17,189 nucleotides of DNA from assembly GCA_937901915.1 (NCBI GenBank), contig CALGUD010000138.1:1-17189 (forward strand), read 5' to 3'. The stretch is from an uncultured Flavobacteriaceae bacterium (GTDB taxonomy: Bacteria; Bacteroidota; Bacteroidia; Flavobacteriales; Flavobacteriaceae). The translations under genes were made by a program, and so were the position numbers. Position 1 is the stretch's first letter. Every line of letters begins with the position of its first letter. Below the pieces are notes generated by a model. That model did no database searches. It saw only the letters and a program-made list of their open reading frames with translations, and was not told where the DNA came from. Below are positions 8,164 through 15,684 of this stretch, piece after piece.

Positions 8164-8730
8164 ATGGAAAGAATAATTAAATTTCTTGAGGATTTCTTCA
8201 AAAAAGAAGTTGATGCTATTAAAGCAAGTGACATTCCTGATTTAAATGATTTTAATAGAAAGCTTGAAGAAATGAACCAATTTCTAAGTGATCCTTTAAA
8301 AAATCGTTTTGGTATGATTCCTATGGAGAAATTGGATTCTCCTGAATACTATGAAAGTGTTAAAGATTTTCCTGCTCCTGATAAGCGTTTTTTATTTAGA
8401 ATAGATGAATATGAGACATCTGATAAAAAGAAGCTATACATCTGCTATACATCTAATTACAATCCTGATGGTTGGAAAAGCTATTTTAACTGCTTTATTA
8501 TTGGCAAAATAAATAATGAATTCAAAATATTTTCAAAGTTTAATTATTCCGACAGGGGTATGGGAGGAGATAAAAAATGGTTCTTTAGTGGAGGTGAAGA
8601 ACAATACATGCAAAAAATAAATGGTGAATATCTTTTAAATAAAGATTCTTTAGGCAAACAGATTTCCATTCACAGAATTTTGGAACCTTCCAATGATGCC
8701 GATAGTATGAAAGAATACAATAAAGACTAA
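8164..8730 (+). CDS. Hypothetical 188-aa protein, candidate immunity to the upstream nuclease effector
   Basis: I do not recognise a family. It is an acidic, soluble protein without signal peptide or TM segment. Residues 1-45 are helical (KFLEDFFKKEVDAI, DFNRKLEEMNQFL). From about 75 it appears to be a beta-rich fold with aromatic-heavy strands (RFLFRIDEYE, KLYICYTSNY, GWKSYFNCFIIGKIN, FKIFSKFNYSD), ending in a short charged tail. It starts 6 bases after the toxin-like gene and is followed by an intergenic gap of 92 bases, so it is most likely translated with the effector. A small acidic gene directly behind a polymorphic toxin is the usual place for its immunity protein, and a helix-then-sheet layout would suit an NTF2-like immunity fold. 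Both points are inference. It could instead be a loading chaperone for the large effector. Confidence 0.6.
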   Translation: MERIIKFLEDFFKKEVDAIKASDIPDLNDFNRKLEEMNQFLSDPLKNRFGMIPMEKLDSPEYYESVKDFPAPDKRFLFRIDEYETSDKKKLYICYTSNYNPDGWKSYFNCFIIGKINNEFKIFSKFNYSDRGMGGDKKWFFSGGEEQYMQKINGEYLLNKDSLGKQISIHRILEPSNDADSMKEYNKD

Positions 8731-8822
8731 ATTCATCTTTAAAAATCTAAAACATCAGGAAAAATACCCTGTTTTAATAAGGATTAGCTTTATAACTTGT
8801 ATGCTGAATTAAACACAAAATA

Positions 8823-10172
8823 ATGTCTGAAGTATTATCACAAACAGTAAGTTCCTATAACATCCTGTTTTCGTTTTTACGAGAAGTTATAGAGTACCGG
8901 CTAAAAAAAGAATTTATTGATCCTAAGGTGCAATTTCCTCCTTATGACAATATTATTTTAGAGACATCACCATTATCAAACTTTATTTTAAAAAATGAAC
9001 TTACCATCAATGAAGTTCTCACACTGTTGCTAGCTGTCGTTCCTCATATACTCCCTAATTATTTAAATACTATTATTTCTGACTTTTTTCCGAATGGCGG
9101 GGACTTGCCGGAATTCGGAGGTGTAAAAGGAAAAAATCATAGAGGCATCATTCCCACCGGAGAAACTGTACAGTTTATACTCGCCGGGAATGATATTGAA
9201 AAACGAATCCATACAAAAAGTTTATTTGAAGAAAACCATTTATTCGCCAAAGAAGGTGTACTACATCTTGAACAGTTACCTGGTACTGAACCTAAAATGA
9301 GTGGACGCTTAATTATTGATGAAGAATACCTTGAGCTGTTTACAACGGGTAATATTTTAAAACCAAAACTAAGTAATGAATTTCCGGCACAAAAAATTCA
9401 AACTACATTAGAGTGGAATGATCTTGTTTTAAATCAAAAAACATTAGGTCAAATTAAAGAACTTGAGGATTGGTTAAAATATAATCATATTGTCATGGAT
9501 CAATGGAATATGAAGGATAAAATAAAACCGGGGTACAGAATTATGTTTTATGGACCACCAGGGACAGGTAAAACACTAACGGCTACTCTTTTAGGGAAAT
9601 ACACCAATAAAGATGTTTACCGGGTTGACCTCTCCATGATAATGTCTAAATATATTGGTGAAACAGAAAAAAACTTGTCTAAATTATTTGATAAGTCAGA
9701 AAATAAAGACTGGATCCTGTTTTTTGATGAGGCAGATGCTATTTATAGTAAACGTACTAATGTCAGGGATGCTCACGATGTAAATGCAAACCAACAGGTA
9801 GCATATCTACTGCAACGAATTGAATCGCACCCGGGATTGGTTATTTTGGCATCAAACTTTAAAAATAATATTGATTCGGCCTTTACAAGACGTTTTCAGT
9901 CCATTATAGAGTTTGAAACCCCGTCTCCTAAAGAAAGATTAGTACTATGGGAAAATAATCTCCCTAAAAATATTTTACTGGCTAAAGATGTGGAACTGGA
10001 AAGCATTGCTAAAAAATATGAAATAACCGGTTCTAATATTGTAAATATTATTCAATATGTGTGCCTGAAAAGTATTTCAGAAGGCTTTGATAAAAAAGAG
10101 TATAACATAAAACTCGAACATATTATAGAAGGCATTAAAAAAGAATACATTAAAGAGGAAAAAATGATGTAA
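8823..10172 (+). CDS. eCIS-associated AAA+ ATPase (Afp15/Pvc15-like)
   Basis: A 449-residue AAA+ ATPase of the type encoded in nearly all eCIS loci, believed to act in the producer's cytoplasm in particle assembly or cargo handling. Residues 1-200 are a family-specific N-terminal region with two short helical blocks and no recognised catalytic motif. The AAA core follows: Walker A GPPGTGKT (244-251), a pore-loop-like region SKYIGETEKNLSKLF, Walker B ILFFDEAD (298-305), sensor-1 Asn in LASN (N345), and the arginine finger pair FTRRF (R356, R357). All key residues are present. The C-terminal lid is about 370-445. It comes last in the + strand eCIS run and lies 92 bases after the immunity candidate, so it may have its own promoter. 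ClpB/spastin-type ATPases share the core, but the locus context favours the eCIS role. Confidence 0.88.
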   Translation: MSEVLSQTVSSYNILFSFLREVIEYRLKKEFIDPKVQFPPYDNIILETSPLSNFILKNELTINEVLTLLLAVVPHILPNYLNTIISDFFPNGGDLPEFGGVKGKNHRGIIPTGETVQFILAGNDIEKRIHTKSLFEENHLFAKEGVLHLEQLPGTEPKMSGRLIIDEEYLELFTTGNILKPKLSNEFPAQKIQTTLEWNDLVLNQKTLGQIKELEDWLKYNHIVMDQWNMKDKIKPGYRIMFYGPPGTGKTLTATLLGKYTNKDVYRVDLSMIMSKYIGETEKNLSKLFDKSENKDWILFFDEADAIYSKRTNVRDAHDVNANQQVAYLLQRIESHPGLVILASNFKNNIDSAFTRRFQSIIEFETPSPKERLVLWENNLPKNILLAKDVELESIAKKYEITGSNIVNIIQYVCLKSISEGFDKKEYNIKLEHIIEGIKKEYIKEEKMM

Positions 10173-10268
10173 TTATCATTACCACAACTTAAGAGGCTGA
10201 GCAGTGAGGGTCAATTGAAAACTTAGGAATGTTTTATCAATAAAACTACAGGTATCAAAATATTATTT

Positions 10269-11636
10269 CTAACTAACTATATTCACATCCCACTCTTTAA
10301 ATTCTAATAACTGTTTATCAGTTTTAATAAAAATTTGCATCTTATCCTTATCGCTCCCCTTAATTAAAAAAGAAATTTTAACAGGTACATCTTCATCTTC
10401 TGATGTTAAATCATCTACCATATCATATAACCTTATTTTATCAAAACCAAAGTACAATCGCATAAAATTCTCTTTCCCTGAGTTTTCAATTTCTATGGTT
10501 ATTTTAGAAGGAAGTGGCATTTTGCTTGCTTTTTTCAACACCTCGTATTTCCTATCGTACCACATAAAACGAAAATCCTGAATACGTATATCATCAATTT
10601 TACCCGAGGCCTCAATCCCCACACTCCAGGAAAAAGCTTTTTCCTGGATACGTAGGCTTTTTTGAAGTCTGCCAGAAGCTTTAATTTCATCCAATATCTT
10701 TGGAAAATTTTCGATAGAAACAGAGGGATTATATTGTAAAAACCTCGCTTTAAATTTATTTATTTTCTCTTCATCAATATTTTTGGACTCTACATTGAAA
10801 AAAGGAAATAGTAAATCATTTGGTGCAATTAAAATATCTACATTGCCCTCAGGTTTAATAATCATATCTATATTCTTAAGTAATTTTTTGCCCGAATATT
10901 TATTAATCAAACTAAATTTTTCAAAAGAAAAAGGAAATGTATCCATGTAATAAATATTTTCAACAAAAGAATAGTAAGACAACTCAAAGAAATCAGTTCC
11001 CACAGGAATACTTACTGTTTTATTAAATGCCCTGATGTCATAACTTCTTACTCTCTCTGCAACTTCTATCTTTGAAAGCACATCTTTATTGTAAAATATA
11101 CTTTCATAGGGCACCCTCACGAGAGTTTCTGTCTTTTTTTTAGAATTTATAAACTTAAGATGATCAATATAAATGGGATACTCGTTAAAATGATAAATAT
11201 CGAGATGTAAATCAATATAATTTTTTAAACGATTCTTTTTAGAGACATACTTTTTAATTGATTTTAAACTCACAATTGATAAAGGTGTAACAACAGTAAG
11301 AGTGAACCAGATAAAAAACGAAATCTTATTCAGTATGCCGGTTTTATAGAATTCTACCAGAAAGTAAATGCCAAAATTTAAAACAGCTACTGCCGCAAGA
11401 CATAAAAAAAACTCAATACCAAAAACAGTCACAGGTCTTGTACTTCCATTACCATTGGGTTTCTGGCCCTCAGCCCACTGTAAAAAGGTTTGCCAGCCTA
11501 AAGAACCCACAACAGCCATGAAAAGACAAGAAAGTACTGCACCCGTAATATCAAAGTAAAAAATGAAAGACCATGGAATAGATATGATTATTAATGCCAC
11601 TACCACAACCACCAGACTAATCATCAATCTTTCCAT
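10269..11636 (-). CDS. Four-TM membrane protein of unknown function
   Basis: A 455-residue protein I cannot assign to a family. It has four predicted TM helices: about 5-28 (SLVVVVVALIIISI), 30-50, 70-95 (FFLCLAAVAVLNFGIYFLV) and 104-125 (FFIWFTLTVVTPLSIVSL). Between TM2 and TM3 is a polar loop, GQKPNGNGSTRP. The remaining 330 residues are soluble and beta-rich with many aromatic and Lys/Ile residues. No catalytic motif is visible. It is transcribed towards the ATPase gene (convergent) and its start faces the following membrane-protein/muramidase pair (divergent). It is therefore not in the eCIS operon, but it lies between eCIS-type genes and may be an accessory inner-membrane factor. A second ATG at codon 5 is an alternative start. 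Function unknown. Confidence 0.65.
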   Translation of the reverse strand: MERLMISLVVVVVALIIISIPWSFIFYFDITGAVLSCLFMAVVGSLGWQTFLQWAEGQKPNGNGSTRPVTVFGIEFFLCLAAVAVLNFGIYFLVEFYKTGILNKISFFIWFTLTVVTPLSIVSLKSIKKYVSKKNRLKNYIDLHLDIYHFNEYPIYIDHLKFINSKKKTETLVRVPYESIFYNKDVLSKIEVAERVRSYDIRAFNKTVSIPVGTDFFELSYYSFVENIYYMDTFPFSFEKFSLINKYSGKKLLKNIDMIIKPEGNVDILIAPNDLLFPFFNVESKNIDEEKINKFKARFLQYNPSVSIENFPKILDEIKASGRLQKSLRIQEKAFSWSVGIEASGKIDDIRIQDFRFMWYDRKYEVLKKASKMPLPSKITIEIENSGKENFMRLYFGFDKIRLYDMVDDLTSEDEDVPVKISFLIKGSDKDKMQIFIKTDKQLLEFKEWDVNIVS

Positions 11637-11790
11637 ACCAGCTTATTTTATACTTTTACCTCATATGATATTACAAACTCATAACAGCTTCTGTTCTTGC
11701 CATATATTAATAAATGCACAGTACAAAAATCAATATTAATAATTATTTAAAAGTCATCATTTATAATGATTTTTATACGAATAATAATTA

Positions 11791-11824
11791 GCTAAAAAAG
11801 GGATTATTCCCCTTTTTTTTCAGC
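11791..11824. terminator. Inverted repeat with flanking A/T runs, possible terminator
   Basis: A stem AAAAAAGGG (11794-11802) and CCCTTTTTT flank a short ATTATT loop, and the outer bases GCT/AGC can pair as well. The T run overlaps the stem, and the matching A run would supply U residues in the opposite direction. The sequence would fit an intrinsic terminator on either strand. However, it lies upstream of both divergent genes, so it would have to act as an attenuator or insulate against readthrough. It could also be a protein-binding or mRNA leader structure of the downstream gene. Confidence 0.45.
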
Positions 11825-11897
11825 CAATCTCCCGTTGAATGCTATTCAATATTATTGTAATGTTGTAAGAACTATATGTAATAAGGCAACCTTAATT

Positions 11898-12488
11898 ATG
11901 ACTTCTATATTCGGGGATTTATTCATCCATGAAACAATATTATTAGGAATCGGAATTATTTTATTTTTTATATTGATTACCAGGCTTATTTACTTTATTT
12001 CAAAAAACAAAAAGCTTACAGGTTTACTGATACTTTTCCCTGTATCAATAATCATGATAGTCTATCCAAGTGTACAAGGTATAGAAATAGCAAAAGACCG
12101 GCTAAAAATAACTAAAAACACAAACTTACTTGTGGAAAACTTCAAAGATTCTACAGCAAAAGAACAAATCATAAAAGCAATAGAAAATCTTAAGTACAGG
12201 GCCAAAACTTCTGAAGATTACCTTATTTTAAGTAAATCAAATCTTATCCTTGGCAATAATGAAAATGCCACTTTATATACCAATAAAGCTTTAAGTCAGG
12301 ATCCGGCTAACAAAAATGCAAAGGACCTTGCCCAATTAATTCAATACCAAAATGCCATACAAACAAATAATCACAGCGTCACTATTGAAGAAATCGAAAA
12401 TATGAATGTATCAACTGAACTAAAGCCTATAAAAACATTTATAAAAAAACAGAAAAGTATGGAAAATGTTAACTTACATATAAATTAG
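11898..12488 (+). CDS. Small membrane protein with TPR-like tail
   Basis: I chose the ATG at 11898 (196 residues, MTSIFGDLF...) because the first TM helix follows directly; an in-frame ATG at 11835 would add 21 residues without family features. TM1 is about residues 10-34 (ILLGIGIILFFILITRLIYF) and TM2 about 40-58 (LTGLLILFPVSIIMIVY). The remainder is helical with a TPR-like pair: SEDYLILSKSNLILGNNENA followed by YTNKALSQDPANKNAKDLA, a pattern of small-Ala-Pro spacing usual for one to two TPR units. Such repeats bind partner proteins. The tail follows directly after TM2 and probably faces the cytoplasm, but topology is inferred. Its stop is 6 bases before the muramidase start, so the two are almost certainly co-transcribed. 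No named family recognised. Confidence 0.65.
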   Translation: MTSIFGDLFIHETILLGIGIILFFILITRLIYFISKNKKLTGLLILFPVSIIMIVYPSVQGIEIAKDRLKITKNTNLLVENFKDSTAKEQIIKAIENLKYRAKTSEDYLILSKSNLILGNNENATLYTNKALSQDPANKNAKDLAQLIQYQNAIQTNNHSVTIEEIENMNVSTELKPIKTFIKKQKSMENVNLHIN

Positions 12489-12494
12489 CAGCGC

Positions 12495-13319
12495 ATGAAA
12501 ACTATTCGATACAGGTCAAATGGGCCTGAAGTACATTTCCTGGAACAATTGTTAACAAAACTAGGGTACAGCATATTTGTATCTAATTATTTCGGATTAG
12601 ACACACATAGAGCCGTATTGGATTTTCAGAAAAAAAACAATCTGGTGATTGACGGAATCGTTGGAGTTAAAACCTGGTCAAAGCTCCTTGCCGCCGAACA
12701 GGAATTTATTAAATTTAATAACAAATTATTATCAGAACAGGATTTAATAGACTTTGCCGAACAATATAATCTGGAAATAGCAACCGTAAAAGCTGTTAAT
12801 GAAATAGAAAGCAGCGGGAAAGGCTTTTTAAATGACGGAAGGCCTAAAATCCTTTTTGAAGGTCATGTATTTTGGAGAGAGTTGCAAAAAAGAAATATTA
12901 ATCCGGAACCACTTCTTAATGAACAATCTAAAAATGTGCTTTACAAAAAGTGGACAAAAATATATTATTTGGGCGGTACAAAAGAATATTCACGCTTAGA
13001 AGAAGCTGCCCGCCTATTAGATTCCAAAGAGGTGCATAATGCAGCTTATTGTTCGGCATCATGGGGTGCTTTCCAAATTATGGGATATCATTATCAAAGT
13101 CTTGGTTATAATGATATTGATACATTTGTGGCTAAAATGTATGAACATGAAAGAGAGCATTTAAAAGCTTTCGGAAAATTTCTGGAAATTAACAACCTCA
13201 TCATTCACTTACAAAATAAAAACTGGGCCAAATTTGCAAAGGGCTACAACGGTCCGTCTTATAAACTAAACAAATATGATATAAAACTGGCTAATTCCTA
13301 TAAAAAATATTCTTTTTGA
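12495..13319 (+). CDS. N-acetylmuramidase with peptidoglycan-binding domain
   Basis: A 274-residue wall-cleaving enzyme. Residues 8-65 form a PG_binding_1 domain (GPEVHFLEQLLTKLGY, AVLDFQKKNNLVIDGIVG, TWSKLL). Residues about 80-270 are an N-acetylmuramidase domain of the PF11860 type: VNEIESSGKGF with the probable catalytic Glu at 103 or 105, ILFEGHVFWREL, ASWGAFQIMGYHY, and NWAKFAKGYNGPSY. Enzymes of this family cut the MurNAc-GlcNAc bond of peptidoglycan, as phage endolysins do. There is no signal peptide, so export would need a holin-like route, lysis or the injection particle. It is translationally close to the upstream membrane protein. Near an eCIS locus, a role in particle release or anchoring is plausible but inferred. 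A remnant prophage lysis cassette is the main alternative. Confidence 0.85.
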   Translation: MKTIRYRSNGPEVHFLEQLLTKLGYSIFVSNYFGLDTHRAVLDFQKKNNLVIDGIVGVKTWSKLLAAEQEFIKFNNKLLSEQDLIDFAEQYNLEIATVKAVNEIESSGKGFLNDGRPKILFEGHVFWRELQKRNINPEPLLNEQSKNVLYKKWTKIYYLGGTKEYSRLEEAARLLDSKEVHNAAYCSASWGAFQIMGYHYQSLGYNDIDTFVAKMYEHEREHLKAFGKFLEINNLIIHLQNKNWAKFAKGYNGPSYKLNKYDIKLANSYKKYSF

Positions 13320-13375
13320 GCATTTCATTCCAATAAATTCTATCTGGTAATTCAGAACGAATTACTTTTACTTAT

Positions 13376-13398
13376 ACAAGTTTAAAATTATAACTTGT
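13376..13398. promoter_or_regulatory. Dyad ahead of the AhpD-like gene, possible operator
   Basis: A perfect 7-bp dyad, ACAAGTT and AACTTGT, separated by nine A/T bases, lies 26 bases before the start codon of the first gene of the arsenosugar group. A smaller dyad (TAATTC...GAATTA, about 13348-13364) sits just upstream. No T run follows, so a terminator is unlikely. Arsenic genes are commonly controlled by dimeric ArsR-type repressors that bind such dyads, but no ArsR gene is in the window and the assignment is inference. Confidence 0.3.
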
Positions 13399-13424
13399 GT
13401 ATTAACTTCTAAAATAAAATCGGA

Positions 13425-13760
13425 ATGCAAAAAACATATTACGATCCTGCAGATTTAAAAAAATTTGGAAATATAACCGAATGGAGTGAAGAATTGGGTA
13501 ATAAATTCTTTGATTATTATGGAAAAGTCTTTGAAGAAGGAGCACTAACAGCCCGGGAAAAATCATTAATTGCCTTAGCAGTTTCGCACACAATACAATG
13601 TCCGTATTGTATAGATGCCTATACAAAAGATGGTTTGGAGAGAGGAATTGAAAAAAAGGAAATGATGGAGGCAGTACACGTAGCAGGTGCTATACGTGGT
13701 GGAGCTTCCCTGGTTCATGGAGTACAAATGATGAATAAGTACAATAAACTGTCTATGTAA
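13425..13760 (+). CDS. AhpD-like carboxymuconolactone decarboxylase family protein, arsenosugar-associated
   Basis: A 111-residue all-helical protein of the CMD/AhpD family (PF02627). The motif SHTIQCPYCIDAYTKDG carries the redox Cys pair C59 and C62; ALTAREKSLIALAVSHT before it and MMEAVHVAGAIRGGASLVHG after it are the family's usual core. AhpD proper has the pattern CxxCxxxH; here the third position is Tyr66. Proteins of this kind are annotated as peroxidase-like members of arsenosugar clusters, probably handling peroxide or thiol redox chemistry on arsenic intermediates. That role is known by association rather than by assay. It stands first in the group, preceded by a dyad, and is separated from arsS by the barrel protein gene. 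Assignment to the family is firm, the exact reaction is not. Confidence 0.85.
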   Translation: MQKTYYDPADLKKFGNITEWSEELGNKFFDYYGKVFEEGALTAREKSLIALAVSHTIQCPYCIDAYTKDGLERGIEKKEMMEAVHVAGAIRGGASLVHGVQMMNKYNKLSM

Positions 13761-13823
13761 TACAATAGATTTTTTAAGGCAAACCTTCTATCATACGAGC
13801 TAAAAAGTCGTTTTTAATAACTC

Positions 13824-13831
13824 TACTTTTG
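13824..13831 (+). promoter_or_regulatory. Bacteroidota -7 box TACTTTTG
   Basis: TACTTTTG fits the TAnnTTTG -7 element recognised by the Bacteroidota housekeeping sigma factor and lies 24 bases before the start codon of the outer-membrane protein gene. No good TTG-type -33 element is seen at the usual distance, so the match rests on the -7 box and position only. Confidence 0.45.
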
Positions 13832-13854
13832 AATAAAATTAAAAACAAATTGTT

Positions 13855-14481
13855 ATGAAAAAGATTTTTTTAACCACATGTGTATTATTGGCAGGTTTCA
13901 CTACTATGTATTCTCAGGCTACTTCAGAAATGTTTCAATTAGGAGCAAAAGGGGGTGTAAATATATCTAATTTTAGTGGTGATGATATTGGAGATGTAAA
14001 ATCCCGGACAAGTTTCCATTTGGGACTGGTAATGGAAGTTCCATTAAGTGAAAGATTTTCTATTCAACCCGAAGTTTTATACTCAGGTCAGGGTTTTACC
14101 ATTGAAGACTTTGATCAGGATAATGTTTTTGATACGGATGATAATATTGAGTACCAACTTGATTATATTCAAATACCTGTAATACTAAAAGCGTATCTTA
14201 TAGGTGGTCTAAGTGTAGAAGCAGGCCCTTCTTTCAGCTTTAAAGTAAATGAAGAAATTGATTACCAACCGGCAGACGATGGAGGTGACATAGAAATTGA
14301 TGAAGATGACAGTGCGTTTAAAACTTTTGATCTTGGATTAGCCGCAGGGCTTTCCTATAAAATTGGTGGACATTTTTTCGTATCAGGAAGATATAATTAT
14401 GGATTTACTAAAATTTTAGAGGACTCAGATGTAGATATAAGAAACTCCGTATGGCAATTTGGAGTAGGTTTTATGTTTTAA
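13855..14481 (+). CDS. Outer-membrane beta-barrel protein (OMP_b-brl_2 / PorT-like)
   Basis: A 208-residue exported protein. A signal peptide is clear: MKKIFLTTCVLLAGFTTMYS with likely cleavage after YSQA (about residue 22). The mature part has the pattern of Bacteroidota outer-membrane barrels of the PF13568 type: LGAKGGVNISNFSG, FHLGLVMEVPLSERFSIQPE, LDYIQIPVILKAYL, VEAGPSFSFKV, LGLAAGLSYKIGG and the closing SVWQFGVGFMF with a C-terminal aromatic. Extracellular loops are very acidic (FDQDNVFDTDDN, PADDGGDIEIDEDDS) and could bind cations, which is inference. It has its own -7 box and a strong terminator downstream, so it appears to be a separate transcription unit lying inside the arsenosugar group. 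A link to arsenic is not supported by sequence. Confidence 0.85.
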   Translation: MKKIFLTTCVLLAGFTTMYSQATSEMFQLGAKGGVNISNFSGDDIGDVKSRTSFHLGLVMEVPLSERFSIQPEVLYSGQGFTIEDFDQDNVFDTDDNIEYQLDYIQIPVILKAYLIGGLSVEAGPSFSFKVNEEIDYQPADDGGDIEIDEDDSAFKTFDLGLAAGLSYKIGGHFFVSGRYNYGFTKILEDSDVDIRNSVWQFGVGFMF

Positions 14482-14509
14482 TAGTTTTTACAAACCATAA
14501 ATTTATGAG

Positions 14510-14535
14510 CCTCACTCAAAAAGTGAGGTTTTTTT
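14510..14535 (+). terminator. Rho-independent terminator after the barrel protein gene
   Basis: A perfect 7-bp stem CCTCACT (14510-14516) and AGTGAGG (14522-14528) with loop CAAAA is followed directly by seven T residues. It starts about 28 bases after the stop codon of the barrel protein and about 85 bases before arsS, so arsS needs its own promoter in the A/T-rich stretch 14536-14620. Confidence 0.88.
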
Positions 14536-14620
14536 ATTTAGTATCTTTAAAATTGTAAGTTTATCAAAAATTTCATGACTCAACAATAACTGTATTTTTA
14601 GCAGTTTAATTTTTTCTTTT

Positions 14621-15676
14621 ATGTCCATAAAATCACTTTTAGCAAGAAAAAATGATTTAGCAAATACTCAAAAACAATTGGAATTTCTTTCTAACGGAAT
14701 TTTTGCAGGAGGCGGATTACCAACTTTTTCAGAGAAAATAAACCAATCCGGGAACTTTCCGTTAAAACCAAAAAAATTAGAAATACTACAGATTAATCTA
14801 GGTTATATGTGCAATCAGGTATGCTCTCATTGCCATGTAGATGCCGGGCCGGACCGCAAAGAGATCATGACAAAAGAAACCATGCGTCAATGCCTGGAAG
14901 TTATTAAGAAAACAAATGCACATACATTAGATTTAACCGGAGGGGCACCCGAAATGAACCCGAATTTCAGATGGTTTATTGAAGAAGCATCAAAATCAGG
15001 AGTAAAAGACATTATTGTGCGATCTAATCTTACAATTATCCTTGCCAACAAAAAGTATAATGACTTGCCGGATTTTTTTAAAAAACATAATATCCATATA
15101 ATTTCATCATTACCATTTTACAAACGGGAGAAAACCGACAAACAAAGGGGCGATGGTGTTTTTGATAAATCCATAAAAGCATTACAAATGCTTAATAATG
15201 TGGGTTATGGCCTTGAGAATAGCCGGCTAAAACTGGATTTGGTTTACAATCCCGCCGGCGCATTTTTACCTACAAACCAGGAAATTATGGAACGGGATTT
15301 TAAAAAAGCACTGAAAACAGATTATAACATCAATTTCAACAACCTCTATACAATTACAAACCTGCCTATAAGCCGGTTTTTAGATTATTTAATTGCCTCA
15401 GGTAACTATGAAGATTATATGTATGCCCTTGTTGAAGCTTTCAATCCGGCTGCTGTTGCCAATGTTATGTGCACTAATACCATATCGGTAAGCTGGGATG
15501 GATGGTTGTATGATTGCGACTTTAACCAGATGCTGGGCCTTAAAGTAGCTTCTAAAGTAAACCATATAGCTCAGTATAATGAAAAATTACTACAAGACAG
15601 AAATATTATAATTTCTCAACATTGCTACGGATGTACTGCCGGTGCAGGAAGTAGTTGCCAGGGCACAGTAGTTTAA
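14621..15676 (+). CDS. arsS: Arsenosugar biosynthesis radical SAM protein ArsS
   Basis: A 351-residue radical SAM enzyme that adds a 5'-deoxyadenosyl group to dimethylated arsenic, the committed step to arsenosugars. The [4Fe-4S] motif CNQVCSHC (C64, C68, C71) follows LEILQINLGYM; next come HVDAGPDRKEIM and the SAM-binding LDLTGGAPEMNP (about 103-114). The C-terminal DUF3641-like part has LVYNPAGAFLPTNQEIMERD, MCTNTISVSWDGWLYDCDFNQM (C284, C299) and the tail CYGCTAGAGSSCQG (C335, C338, C346). Some family members are selenoproteins; this frame has no internal TGA, so this one is the all-Cys form. Length and order are complete. The stop lies 8 bases before the next gene's start, so arsS, the transferase and the phosphorylase form a tight operon. 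This assignment is one of the surest in the window. Confidence 0.95.
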   Translation: MSIKSLLARKNDLANTQKQLEFLSNGIFAGGGLPTFSEKINQSGNFPLKPKKLEILQINLGYMCNQVCSHCHVDAGPDRKEIMTKETMRQCLEVIKKTNAHTLDLTGGAPEMNPNFRWFIEEASKSGVKDIIVRSNLTIILANKKYNDLPDFFKKHNIHIISSLPFYKREKTDKQRGDGVFDKSIKALQMLNNVGYGLENSRLKLDLVYNPAGAFLPTNQEIMERDFKKALKTDYNINFNNLYTITNLPISRFLDYLIASGNYEDYMYALVEAFNPAAVANVMCTNTISVSWDGWLYDCDFNQMLGLKVASKVNHIAQYNEKLLQDRNIIISQHCYGCTAGAGSSCQGTVV

Positions 15677-15684
15677 TAAATATT

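Noticed and set aside
8755..8775. Possible hairpin CAGG...CCTG followed by TTTT after the immunity candidate
   Set aside because: The stem is only four pairs with a mismatch next to it and four T residues, too weak to call a terminator.
10231..10246. Short inverted repeat GTTTTA...TAAAAC between the convergent ATPase and membrane-protein genes
   Set aside because: Almost pure A/T stem of six pairs without a T run; could arise by chance in this base composition.
15626..15661. ArsS as a selenoprotein
   Set aside because: The C-terminal CxxCTAGxGSSC tail is read with Cys codons throughout and no in-frame TGA occurs.
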